This document shows positions 24,691-37,300 of a stretch of DNA of 64,000 bases, one piece after another. The stretch covers positions 50,699,068 through 50,763,067 of the forward strand of contig OY365806.1 in the NCBI GenBank assembly GCA_959347315.1. The letters are read 5' to 3'. Numbering within the stretch: the first letter of the stretch is position 1; the number at the start of each line of letters is the position of its first letter. The DNA is from Bimastos eiseni. Its lineage: Eukaryota > Annelida > Clitellata > Crassiclitellata > Lumbricidae. The notes below the pieces were generated by a model. That model had not been told where the DNA came from. It ran no database searches and saw nothing but the letters and a program-made list of their open reading frames with translations. The position numbers were made by a program, and so were the translations under genes.

Positions 24691-24817
24691 TTAAGCCTTG
24701 CATCCACCCAAACATTAGGCCTACGTAACAATGGTGACAAGGATCTCACGTGATCAATTCATGGCAAAGCGTTCCTTCAAGATACCTACTCGGAGGCGCT
24801 CTCTGCGCAAGCCTAAA

Positions 24818-25232
24818 TTATGTTCAACTAGCTGGGGAACCCGGCGTTGCACGGGTTGAGACAAGTTTTTGGGCCATGTATGTAAATGCATACAAAGTAA
24901 GCCTACATGCCCACCTAACCGACTGTGCAAATGATGGCCAACTACGGCATACGTGCTACCTATACGACATCTCACAAACCCCATCCATTCATGGTGCTTC
25001 GTCGACACGCTCCTGGCGACTGAAAGGAAAATTTTTATTGGGGAGGGGGTCCGGAGACAGGTTTTTGGCCCTGGAGACCAGGAAGATGGCGTCCGTGGGG
25101 TTGACTAATCCCTCAACTGCATGTCCTAGGTGTCCCCCTAGCCAACGGTGAAGGTTTCGAGTCAATAGCTCTAAAACTGTGCAAATGTGTAGCCAGACAG
25201 ACGCACATAATCTCTTCTTTATATATAGATAT
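24818..25232 (+). mobile_element. Possible retroposon with CCCGGCGTTGCACGGGT head
   Basis: Begins near AACTAGCTGGGGAACCC with the self-complementary CCCGGCGTTGCACGGGT. Ends in CCAGACAGACGCACATAATC followed by TTTATATATAGAT. Such heads and CAGACAGAC/TATATA tails recur in invertebrate retroposons, but no second copy is in the window. Confidence 0.4.
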
Positions 25233-25234
25233 CA

Positions 25235-27690
25235 TTTCACACGAACATTCTACATCAGTATTCTGCTAGCAAAGCACTGAAAGCAATACACAGTTGGGTG
25301 AGTAGGCGTAAGCTGAATGAATCCCTAATGGTTGAACCACGCACACGAGTGAAGCCAAGCAACGGATTTTTGTCGACGGCTGACAGATGTCATGGATGTT
25401 CAGAGTCTCTGAGCCAAGTTGCGTCGATAGGTAGAGCCATGACTGTGGGTACAATGGCAACGAGTATACAGCCCACACTCGTGGAAGACAACACACGTCC
25501 AGAAATTCGTCGAGACACGAGGAGGTCGCGACTATCAGTCGAGGTCACTCCAGGGGCATACACGCTCCGAGTGGCTGAGACTCAACCGTAAAGGCCTACA
25601 TCAGAAGAGATGGTCTGATGCTGTCACGTGGCTGATAAGCAACTTTAATGCCTCTTAAACTTACAAATTCCTTTGCAAAGTCGACAAATAAGTTCGGTAC
25701 GCAAACCTAGCACTATAGGACTCCGTTGTGTACTAAGTTACTGAGTAAATTTTGCATTTGGATGAAAATATTTGCTGAAATGACGAAGCAGTCGATCAAT
25801 CGACCGACATGGCTGATGACATATGCTGATGCAACCCAAATCCCCATTTCTAGATTTGGCCGCTGCTTCTGCCTTTGCACTGGATTGCTTTCATATATTT
25901 CTTTATAAACAGAGTATCTGCACTCTTTAGTTCGACATTCGCAAGTTCGCACTTCTCCCATGGTGGAGCTCCAGTCTTGGTGGTCGACATTGCGCTCCAC
26001 ATTAGCCATCTCTTTCAGGATTCACGGCTTCACGCTGAGCCTTTCCACCTCGCGTAGCACCCTAAGTGGTATTTCGGCCAAAGCCTTCACCACTGGTGGC
26101 ATAGTCTCAGCAGGCACTCTCCTACTCCACTGTTTCTCCCTCACCACCACGTTAATAATGATTATTATAACACATATGGTGACATACCGCAACAAGTCAC
26201 AGGCAACAATGAAAATACAACAAGATGTAGATAACTAAATACGGAAGAAAAAAAGTGTAAATATTACGATTCATAGAACGTCGGTAAAGCTGCTTAAAAC
26301 AGCGCCTTAATTCCACGTATCAGCCCCAACGATGTTGGAGCAGGTCTTCGGGAAAACATTCTTTCATAGGTCAAAAAAGACAGCGTTCGGTTAAAGATGG
26401 CGGCTGCAGCTGTCAGCGACCGTACAGAGGATCATTCGGTACCTCTCCATTACCTCCAAAGGACCGCAACCTGCCGCTATACATGTATCTGAGCCTCGAT
26501 GACGACTGGCCATGGCAGGGACGAAGGTCGAAGCAGGTCTGTGCGGTATCGTTGATGGTCGTCAGCACAGGCAGGTTGTTGATCGCGTTACGCAACAGAC
26601 AATCCACTACACAGGTTATATAGGTAGTCGTACGGTCACGCTCCATTGAACCGTGACCCACCAGCATTAGCCTCGACGATCAGTCACGAAAAACTCCCGA
26701 ATTGTTGTCATAGATTTCGCATTTTACAGATGTCGTTGCTGACATCTCATGCAGATTGGCATAGTTCAGAAGTCACCACGAACGCTTCAGTAGCTGTCGA
26801 TATGATCCGCAGAAACTCGCGAAAACATGTGTTTACGAAACACTGCACGACTTCCGAGGTATGAGTATACTGCTTATAAGTCAAATGACCCACTTATATT
26901 CGCAGCCTCTTCACTATGTAGCAATCAGCTCTACCACTTCGTCCATTTCAACGCTCTTCATCGTTCCTTTGTCCCATTTGAAATTCTCTGGCCGTTCATA
27001 ATTTTATCTCTCGCTATATATACAATACATGTATCGCCTTTGCCTTTGAGACGATCGTCCATTCCCTTGCCTCCATTCCGCAAATGCCTACAAACTCAAA
27101 CCAAGGACCTACGTGTATGCGAGAACTCCTTTAAAAGAAGCATGCGATTTTGATGACACACAACCTCTTCACATAACAGCGATAGTGCTTAAATAGACCG
27201 ATCAGTTCTTTTTTTATAGGACTCACATTTCTATACACATGCAGCTTGCTGCAATATACATTCAGTGCTCGTGAATTAGCCTGACTTTTGAGTGGCGCAT
27301 TCGAAGTTTGGATATTACGATTACGATTGGTTCTAAAAACGTGGCCACGAATAGGCCTAGTGATAGTTTTTAGCGGTAGAACTCATATAAATCCATGCAA
27401 TATTAGTAGGTTTATAATTGCAATCGCAAACTTATATAGCGTCTGTTCAAATCAAATCAAAATAAGAAGTGGACAATATAACCATAATTAAGTGCGAATG
27501 AGACAACTTCAGTCGTGAGCACAGAGTCCACACTGTGGTGTCTGTAGTATTGAAGGTGGATCACCTAAACGTCAACAATGCGCCTTCTGTTATCAACGAC
27601 CTCATGCGACGATCCTGCAATATGCGGTGAAATATTGTCACTGCTTTTGGGTGCATTCGGATGACACCAATGCACGTGACTAGAAATGGC
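25235..27690. other. Intergenic DNA, nothing firmly recognised
   Basis: Short open frames (for example 25298-25591 plus and 26413-26667 minus) show no recognised motif, no flanking splice pattern, and no relation to neighbouring genes. I do not support them as genes. Confidence 0.5.
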
Positions 27691-28725
27691 ATGAGATTCA
27701 ATGCTGGTGTTTCTAACAATGACAATGTCTGCTGGTAACATACACCAAGTGTTTCTGACAATGCCAGTGTTTGCTTGTAACATACATGCACATCAAGTGT
27801 TTCTGATAATGACTAGGGCTCGTGGTTTATGCGATTTTGCATTTTTTTCGCATAAATTGGCGGTTTTAGCCTAAATTCCTATATGGAAAGCTTTCGTAAA
27901 TTATTGCATAAAGTTCGGAAATTTCGGTCAGTGTCTTGTCCAATCTATTATTAGCCTATAGGGCAGCGGCTCTCAACCTTTTTAGTCCTGCGACCCTCTG
28001 ATAATATTTCTAACGCTGTGGTGACCCCTAGGTATAGGCTAAAAGGTAGCCTATTGGAGGCTATTTGGTTACTGCCTTCACCGCATTTTTAATATCATGC
28101 ATTTCACTTCTTATCATTTGCATAACGGCATGGTGTATCATTAATTAACATAAACATGTATAATATGTTGTTGGTAAAAAATTTATTAATTGATCATAGT
28201 ACAAAAAATAAGAGAAGATTAATTTAAGCCGCTTAGTGTATAGAAGTCAGCATAACAATCATGATTATCTTATAGAGGTTGAATATGAGAAACTACGCTG
28301 ACAACTGTTTCTTTTACAAACTCTTAGAAGGTTCCAGTCGACCCTTGGCAAATCGTAAGGCGACACCCGCGGGCGTCGCGATCGACCACAGGTTGAGGAC
28401 CGCTGCAGTATAGGGGCTATAGTTCACCGAGCAGACGACCCCATTGTTGATGACTAGGACCCGTGATTTATGCGATTATGCGATTTTAGCATAATTTACG
28501 AAAAATGTTCGCATAATCGACGGGAGCCTTTAAATGTCAGTGTTTTATAGCTACATACATCAAGTCTTTCTGACAATGTCAGTGTTTATTTGTAACATAT
28601 ATATATACATGAAGTGTTTCTGACAATGACAATGTTTGCTTGTAACACACACCAAATCTTTCTGACATTGTCAGTGTTTTCTAGTAACAGCCATTAATTG
28701 CTTCTGACAATGTCATTGTAACATC
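27690..28725. repeat. ~45-bp minisatellite split by insertions
   Basis: Units containing GTTTCTGACAATGTCAGTGT and TTGTAACATACA are present at about 27690-27810 and again at 28525-28725. The two parts are separated by inserted material that includes the hAT element at 27963-28406. Confidence 0.8.
27963..28406. mobile_element. hAT-type non-autonomous element (CAGCGGTTCTCAACC ends)
   Basis: The left end GCAGCGGCTCTCAACC and the reverse complement of the right end (GCAGCGGTCCTCAACC) form terminal inverted repeats of the CAGNGGTTCTCAACCT type known from hAT (Charlie-like) families. Flanking octamers CCTATAGG (27955-27962) and AGTATAGG (28407-28414) match at six of eight positions. No transposase frame. 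Confidence 0.8.
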
Positions 28726-29883
28726 AAAGCTGGAGAGGATTAATCCTTGCTTTAAGACATAAAGTGCAAATTAATCACTTCAGTGTAGAGTCAACCTTGA
28801 TTCGATGCTATCTAGTGATCGATATAATAGGTGGAGCCTGTCTGCCAATCGAGAGGATCACCGGCCTAGCTAGAGTTGACTGCAGGCCTCTACTGATATA
28901 GCCCTGCACATCAGCAGAAGAGCCCAGTACTAGGCTATAGCTATGCCTGCATATATACAATGCATATAGGGTCATAGTATAGACATTATTGTCCGTACTT
29001 TTCAGCTGTAGGGCTTTGACTGTAACCTCTCTTGGCCCTTGGATCAATTCGGAACCTACCGGCTTACCAATTGTCTCTTTTCTTTTAACTGGGCGTCTGC
29101 GAATAGCCTCGTTTCTATAGATTACAATTTAATCAATGGTTATTGTCGGCTCTTATTACTCGACAAATTAAGTTTCGACGGAATGGAAACGATCGGCGCG
29201 TACATGTAGAAAACATCATTGGCGAAACAGGAATCATACACTCTCGTCATTATACGCGGAGATCAAAGTCAACGCAGATTTTCAAACTATTTTAACTTCC
29301 AGGTAGACTGCTTAATAATGGTTCATTATTGTTCTACTATTGACCAGAGGTTCCGACATTTTTCTATACCCAACTTTCCAGGCAAATGTTAGACCGATGT
29401 TCGCACTCCCTATAAAAGCATCACAGCATTTGTACACAGATGTATACATGAAACTATTGCTGTTTGAACAGATACTGAAACTTGTGTTTACAAGCTTACA
29501 GGCTTAAAATGATGACATGGAAATAAACTTCTTACCAATATCCTGCCCTATGTCGGCTCAAAGACTTACATAATATGTAGGCTATTATCGATGCATTGTT
29601 ACAATAATTCATACTTTCTTTGTCGCAACCCTCAAATGGCATGTCCGAGACCCTGGAGCTATACGTGCACCCAGTTTAGAAACCTCTGCCATAGACCATC
29701 AAAGATCGCACAATAGGCCTACCTCTATGAATTTGTCACATTTCCAATGCAAAAGCAGAAGGACGGAAGACAGAACAAAACAAGGCAGACAGACAGACAG
29801 ACAGACAGAAAAGACAACACACATGACTACAAATGTGATAGATGAGTAATGTTATCGGAGAAGCTAAGACTTTGGTAAAAAAA

Positions 29884-30370
29884 TTATACATAAGTTGCGG
29901 ACAGGAGAATTTGCAGCGAATGTTTGTCAGCCATGACTGAGGGAAATAGAGGAGTCTTCTTGAATTGCTCACCTAGCCATATAAGTATTAATTCAGTTTT
30001 AGACGGGTTCAGACATAGGAGATTTGAGGCCATCCATGGATGAAGGGCGAGATTTGGGTAACCACATGGATAAGATGATCCATTGAGTCGAAGAACCTGC
30101 TTGGAGACAATGAGCTGAAAAATTGGATGCAAACAGGTTATAGGTGATGGTCAACTGAGGATGCTTTGATAAGTGTATACTGAGGGTGGCGGTGCAGAGG
30201 ATAAGCACAAGGGACGTAAAAACAGAACCATGCGGAACACCACAGGTGAGATGGCATGATTGGGATGGTCTTTCTGATGCTTAGACTGAGAAAGAGCAGA
30301 AGAGCTGTGTCAGTAAACGAAACCAGAGTATTAAGAGTATTATTAAGAGTAGCGGTGAACACACTGGGAT
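29884..30370 (-). mobile_element. Non-LTR retrotransposon relic, minus strand
   Basis: The minus-strand frames read GVPHGSVFTSLVLIL (the GvPQGSvlGPlLF block) near 30200-30250, then WMASNLLCLNPSKTEL (the W---N-L-LN--KTE block) near 30000. The order is correct for a reverse transcriptase. The frame changes between blocks, so it is dead. Confidence 0.72.
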
Positions 30371-30417
30371 GCAGAGTTGATCATCGAGGAACCGAGTTCG
30401 GGACCCGTATTCTCCCT

Positions 30418-30612
30418 GACGTTGACTTCTTTCCTTCTTTCGTTAGGCGACGGCGTTTGTTAAAAATGAGACGTGTAACTTAATGGGCTCCCTGCGTGGC
30501 TGCCGATGGCTAAGTTCGACTCCTGTAATAATTTGTCATCATTTGTTTAGTCTGTAGCTGTAGTCATACTGCGTTTTGTCAGTTTGAAATTAAACAAAAG
30601 TTACTATTATTA
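30418..30612 (+). mobile_element. tRNA-derived SINE, copy 2
   Basis: Same family as 10838-11032: CTTCTTTCCTTCTTTCG, CCCTGCGTGGCTGCC, B-box-like AAGTTCGACTCC, and tail GAAATTAAACAAAAG followed by a TTA microsatellite. Confidence 0.8.
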
Positions 30613-31116
30613 TTAGGTAGACAGTCTTTGGAGTAATAATTATGTTGTGTTTATGTTACTTTTGAATTAATAATTATGATGGTGTCGAAGGCTACAGAGA
30701 TATCAAGAAGGCAGAGACAGGAGACTTATTGATGAGATATGGCAGAAACAAGTTTATTGTAGAAGGAAATGAGAAGAGCTTCGGTTGAATGCCGCTTGGC
30801 AACACAAGATAGGTGTGAGTAAAGGATTGAGTTGTATATAATTATGCTGTAGAATGCTGCATATATTTAAAAAGTTGCTTCCGTTGCATATAATCATAAA
30901 CAGTTTCTTTTCTTAACGTTTTTAGATATTGCCTATAAATTGGCCCAATTTTTAGCTTTCTAGATTATATGAACAGATCGAAATATATATATACCCGAGG
31001 TAGGAATGATTCAACATCCTAGGCTGATGTCTATGACGTATGTGTGCGTCGTTAGCACATTATATCTTATTAAGATATCGCATAAGTTTGAATGGTTCTC
31101 TTGTTGGACAGATATC

Positions 31117-33256
31117 ATGTCTACGAAGGTTGAGCCAGATGACGACAAATCGTCTCTGTCATCATCCGTCCGAAAGTCATCAGTCGGAGGAGATGGAAAG
31201 GATGCGGACGATGTCGACCTAAGGTACGGCTGCTGCGGAGCCAGGCCTCGGTGGCTGCAGTGGCTCAACACGATCGTTGGCTTCGTCGTCTGGCTCAGCA
31301 TGGCTAACTGCTTCCATAGCATGGCTCTTGGTCTTATCGGTGTCGTTCTGTCGACCCTCGAGAAACGATTCGACTTCTCGAGTTCGTCTAGTTCCTGGAT
31401 CGCCAGCGCCTATGAAATGGGACCGATCCCTGTGCTCATTGTCATCAGCATCTTCGGCAACAGGTGGGCGCATGTACACGTCACGTCGTCCTTACACTCG
31501 GTCGATGCAATTAAAGGTCTACATCTGTCAAATGATGACAACACATAACGACGTCGACATAATAAGCCTGTAATGATAAGCGCATAAGATCACACAGAAC
31601 ACCTGTATCCATTCTACTGAAACTAATGCACTTCTCACTGCGTATCACATAAAAGGCACACGATATACAAAACGGGAGTGTCAAACATAAACTGATTTAC
31701 ATATCCATTTTAGACTTATCATTGAATTGTTGGAGAGGATGAAATAAACTTCTGCACAAATATAAAAGTATAAGCCTATTTCACATTCACAGTAAGATCG
31801 ACGTGCCTTTGCCATTATCACTCTACTGCAGAATTTTGAAGCGCTTTACCTGTCTTAAGTCACCTTGCATTGTATATATGCCTCTGTATGCCTTGACCTA
31901 TCACGCCTTCCTGCCCTCTTGCCTCGCTTTAACGCACCATTTTGCCCATAAAGCTAACTAATCTTAAATTAGACTACTGTAGGCTTAGGCCTACCTTCTG
32001 CGATGTGTTACGTGATGGTCACCTTGAATGGCTGCCGTACAGTTAAATTCGACTCCTGTAATAACCTGTCATCAGTCGATCATACTGTACTTGTAATTAT
32101 ACTGCGGTTTGTCAGTTTGAAGGTAAACTACGCTACGTTTGTTCTCCTGTGTAGCCGAACATAGTCTTACCTATGAATTAGCTCAGCTTTAGCTCTGGCT
32201 CACCTTTATGTTAATCATCGTAATTCCTGACCTTAGCTTGCCGTATCATATCTTATCTTTAATTTTCATGTCGTATATTACGCCTATATCTTACATTAGC
32301 CATCCTCCTCAACTCCCAGTCATTACCGTAAACCCTATGCTACCGTTCCTGATACCTCATCATGGTCTGTTGATCGTAGAATCCATCGACCGATCAGTTG
32401 TTCCGTTGGTCTGCTGATGATTACGCTTGGCTGCATCCTCTTCTTTCTGCCTCAGTTCACGACCCCTGTCTATCGACCAAGCGAAGAAGGCGATGGCGAA
32501 AATAGCAACCTCTGCATTGCTGGAGGGAATCGGACGTCGGGATGTGACACAGCGGCTGAATCTTTGTCCGGATATCTCCCGATTTTCATTATAGGACGCC
32601 TGCTCACTGGCGCTGGTTCGACGCCCATCATCACGCTTGGACTCACTTACATGGACGACTGCGCAGACAGAGGGAAATTTGCTAAGTACACAGGTATTGC
32701 TTTCTGTAGCTCTGTGTCTGTTCGTTCGTTCCAGTATTCGTTCGTTCATACTTCGGACACGTATATTCGTTGGCTTGCGTTGCTTTGACTTACATGTATG
32801 TATGTATGTATGACTTATGCACTCCAGGACAGGGCTGGCACGGCTGGGTATTGCCCTGACTCCGGGGTTTGTTCATCAAGTGCGCTGTCTTGTTGGTGAA
32901 ATATGACACTGTTGAAATGCAGCCATTGACTCTTTTATTAGAAACTCGATGATCTTGTTGGAGGTGACTTAATTGCTGTCTCTTCTGGTCTCACCTTCTA
33001 ATACCGACGGTAATAATACTTTCTTCGAGTGTCTGTAATACCGATTGCTATTTGTGGTGTTTTTATATGAACTGCTTGATTTATAGATTGGCTGGTTGAT
33101 TGACTGATTGATTGACCAATTGACTGATTGATTGATAAGTATTATACGCAAATACAGTTCTTCCAATCTTTCTTATCCTGAACGAAACTCACCTCAACGG
33201 TCACTTGAAATAATCATCTGGTCTCTCTATCCTACTACCCTACCTCTCCAGCTTTC

Positions 33257-33287
<31 letters not shown>

Positions 33288-34311
33288 GCCTGTCTTTCTT
33301 TCTTTCTTTCTTTCTTTCTCTGGCAATCGTATACACATATTTCCTTTACAACTGTGGAAAAACCTCAGACACGACGCAGCGCTCGTGAATAAGCTGGTAC
33401 TCTTTGCCTTAGAGAAGAGCTTTAAGACAGTTGAAGTTACGATAACAATTACGATAATACATACATACATACATACATATATACATACATACATACATAC
33501 ATACACATCTGCGGGGAGGGATTAACTAAGGTCTGAATGAGATATAGCCTACATTATAAGTAGAATGTTTCGCACGCTAAAACTCCGCCACTGTTTGCAC
33601 CTTGACAGTGCCAGTCCCAAGCCTGGATAAAGAAGGAGGGCGACGTAATGATCTTTGTTATCACACAGTGTCGTTAAACTGCAACTACGACGTTGTTAAA
33701 AATCAATTGATTGACAAATTGAGATGTTCGCTTGCATAAGCATACATAGGCGTATACATATGGAAACGCATTGTATATTAAACATACAATGTATATTTAT
33801 TAGATACATGTATGCACACAGACAAGGAGTGATCTGAATGTTGGTTGTGTGTTGTGTAAATAGGAATCTTTAACGCGATGGGTGTCATTGGTCCTGCGCT
33901 GGCGTTTGTTGGAGGTGGACTCATGCTCAACATATTCGTTGACTTCTACGTCCTCAGTCCAGATGAGTAGGTTCAATTATCACCTATAGCCTTCTCTTTA
34001 CCCTACTCTATCACGCTCTCTAGTCTCCTCGTCCTCTCTGCCACCGTTCCTCAATTTATCTCTTTGAAACTGACTTTCCATCCACCAGTTTTCTCATTCC
34101 TTTGATGACCTCTCAGTCTTTCCATCCCATCACCAGCAAGACTGATGGTCAACATAATTATTCAAGTTATTCAGTCCTGATTCCACTCTCGCGTCATCTC
34201 ATGACCACCTTCACCAACGAATCTCTCTTTCTCTTTCTCTTGCTTACTCTTTGTCTCTCTCTCTCTCTCTGTGTCTTTGTATCACTTTCTGTCTGTCCCT
34301 CTGACTCTACT

Positions 34312-34361
<50 letters not shown>

Positions 34362-37300
34362 ATATGACGCTGCTTTTGGCTTTTGTTGAGCGCTGAGAAA
34401 TTTCATGATTTCACGTTTACATTGTCACCTGTTTTCTCCTTCACCTTCTCCTTCTTTACTCCTCTTTCTTCTTCTTCTCCTACTCATTCTCATCGTCATC
34501 GTCATCGTCGTCGTCGTCGTCGTCACCATCATCATCATCATTATCATCGTCGTCGTCGTCGTCATCAATTGTCATCGACGTTGCTGTCATGGTCCTCATC
34601 ATCATATCATCGCATTCAACATAGCAATCGCCATTCCAATGGCCATCGTAGGCCGATCGTTAAGGCCAATCGGAATGATCACATGATATTATGTTGTAGT
34701 CAGGCAATGAGCATTGAATTAAATGTTCAGGTTTCAAGTTTATGTTTACTGCCTAGTGCTGCTGCTGCTACTACCAGCCTACAATACTACTACTACTTCC
34801 ATTTCCACAAGAGCAACTACTTCCACTATTACGCTTTCCTGTAGTTGAAAGTGGCATTTAGCATTACAAATATGCTAGCGCAGAGAAAGCGCTTTTGCGA
34901 TACTCTCTGATGCGCTCTATTAAATTTCCCAAAAGATCCATGTATATCCAGATAATAATACATATAAATGAAAGCGCCTCCTTAATTGCTAGGCCTGCTT
35001 TGTGTGCTACTTGTGTTTAGGATCGGAATAACTCCATCAGATGAGCTTTGGATCGGGGCTTGGTGGCTCCCTTACACGATCACCGCAGCACTCAGTCTAC
35101 TCAATGCTATTCCAATGTGGGGATATCCAGCTGACCTGCCAGGTATACGATCCCCAACTCTTTTGACCCAATATGTCGCAATTTGTAGGGCATCTAATTG
35201 GGGTCTTAAATGAGTTTAAATGAATTTAGTCTTAAGAAGCCAGACAAGATTACTATAATTATGCGAGATTACAACAACAATAACGTCAACAAAAGTAACC
35301 ACTGCAACAATTGCTATTAGGCTCATATATATATATATATGCATATATACGGCATACGTGTATAATATATATAGTCGCCGGGTGATTACGAGTGATTGGG
35401 TATCGTAATGTATTGAAATGGTAAGTAAATCATCAACCTGGTTACGTCTTAGTATGTAGACCTACCCTAATTTACGATTCCTGTGTCTTTTCCTGTCGAG
35501 AAAAGGAGCTTCTGAGATCCGACAGAGCAAAGTGGTCGAGGCTCACAACGAATCAGCGGGTGAGACAAACCCAGCAGCGATCGCTTACATCAAGACGTGG
35601 AGTGAGTTCAAAGAGCTGTTCAAGAGCGTCATGACGAATCCCACGTACCTCTGTCTGACGATTTTCGCTGCCTGCGACAATTTCATCATCTCTGCGTTCA
35701 CTTCGTTTGGTCCAAAGGTCTTCGAAGTTGGATTCAGTTTCACGGCCGCTGTTGCTGGAGCTTTATTTGGTCTGGGTCTTTTTGTTTATTTAAATCAATT
35801 ATTAAGCGTGCAAAGTCAGTTAATACAAATCTGAGTATGGCACGAATATTCGGCATAGAGTCCAATTATGACCTATAGGCTATTCGTATACAGACGGTGC
35901 CAGAACAGTCGATCTTGACAAAGGATTTTTATGATTGAAGTGAAGTTAGCTAAATGAGTGAAATACTAACAACAAACAAACGACCAAGTTCTATTAACAG
36001 CTCCTCTGTTTCATTTGCCCCCTCGTCTCTCTGGTTTTACGCACTGATTCTCCTCTTCTCCACCTTAGTATGAGTTAACTCACACACTCAATTATATGTA
36101 CGGCTTCTCATGGTATTCATCTCCGTAACCTCATATTTAACATTCAGTAACTGGTCCTTGACACATCAACTATCTGACAAAGTGAATCTATAGCGGCTCT
36201 TCAATTATGCTCCACTTGTAGTCACAGCACAGATCTTTCGTCCTAAACTGAACGCAATCTTTATCGGCAATCCAATCCTCGACTCCACCTCCTACACTTC
36301 CTCATCTGCTTCCTTCTCCTCTTCCTCCTATTCCTCTTCTTCCTCCTACCTATATTGTCTTTCTTGCCACTCCATACATTGACTGTGCTACTACCTGCCT
36401 TACCATTTGATTCGTCTTGAAATTGAACTTGACATGTCAAAATGGATTTTATTTAGAATGGCGGTTGTGAAAAATCTGTTTCAGAGGCTTGGATATAATT
36501 ATATTGAGTGAAATATGGAGATCACGAAAACTGAACACCAGCCTCTACAAGAAACCCTACCCTGATCCATTCAACTTTCTTTACTATAAACCCAGCTATT
36601 GACCTCCCATAGCTGTAGCAATTAATTGACCTCACATTTGTTCTTCCAGCAACTAGTTCTTATTATTCACAAGACATTTCCGGAAACCCTCTCACTATTC
36701 GCAATGCTTATTGTGAATAAGTTTAACTTTACGTAACGCTTTATAAATTTTCAGTTTGCAATTACGATTAATAAGATTAATGCTGCCATCGGATTATTTA
36801 AAATTTTACGTAAGTTGAGATAAACTCGCAGTCGTCTATTTCCTTATGTCTTATCGTGTCGTGGTTTCTGTTTATATTTAAATGTTTATAATATAGCGAG
36901 GAATAATAATTGTTCAGGTGTTGTGCTGTTACCTGCTGGTGCTGGAGGAACTATCATTGGAGGCGTACTCATCGAGAAGCTGAAACTTAGCTGCAGACAA
37001 ATCATTCGCATCCAGGCTGTACTGACGGCCATCGTCACTGCTGGAATCTGTCTCCTGCTTCTCACATGTGATCCGCTCGACTTCGCAGGCGTCAATATGG
37101 CCTACAGCACCAAGTAATTATTACTCGCATACAACAAAACTGTCTTACGATTCACCTATTATAAATAGGATAATAGAATCGCTCAGTGTGCTATGCCTTT
37201 AAGTACATTAGTTTTCAAGAGACAGCCTAACAAATATTCTTTGTAATATTATACAGTGAAACTGTAATTTGATAATGCCTTCCTTACAAAGTTTCATGAT

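Noticed and set aside
24750..25151. 133-codon plus-strand frame
   Set aside because: It crosses a retroposon-like repeat and shows no protein motif.
31011..31479. Minus-strand frames over SLCO exon 1
   Set aside because: Antisense shadows of a well-supported exon.
34383..34844. Ser/Arg/His-rich reading frames in SLCO intron 3
   Set aside because: Low-complexity triplet DNA with no splice support.
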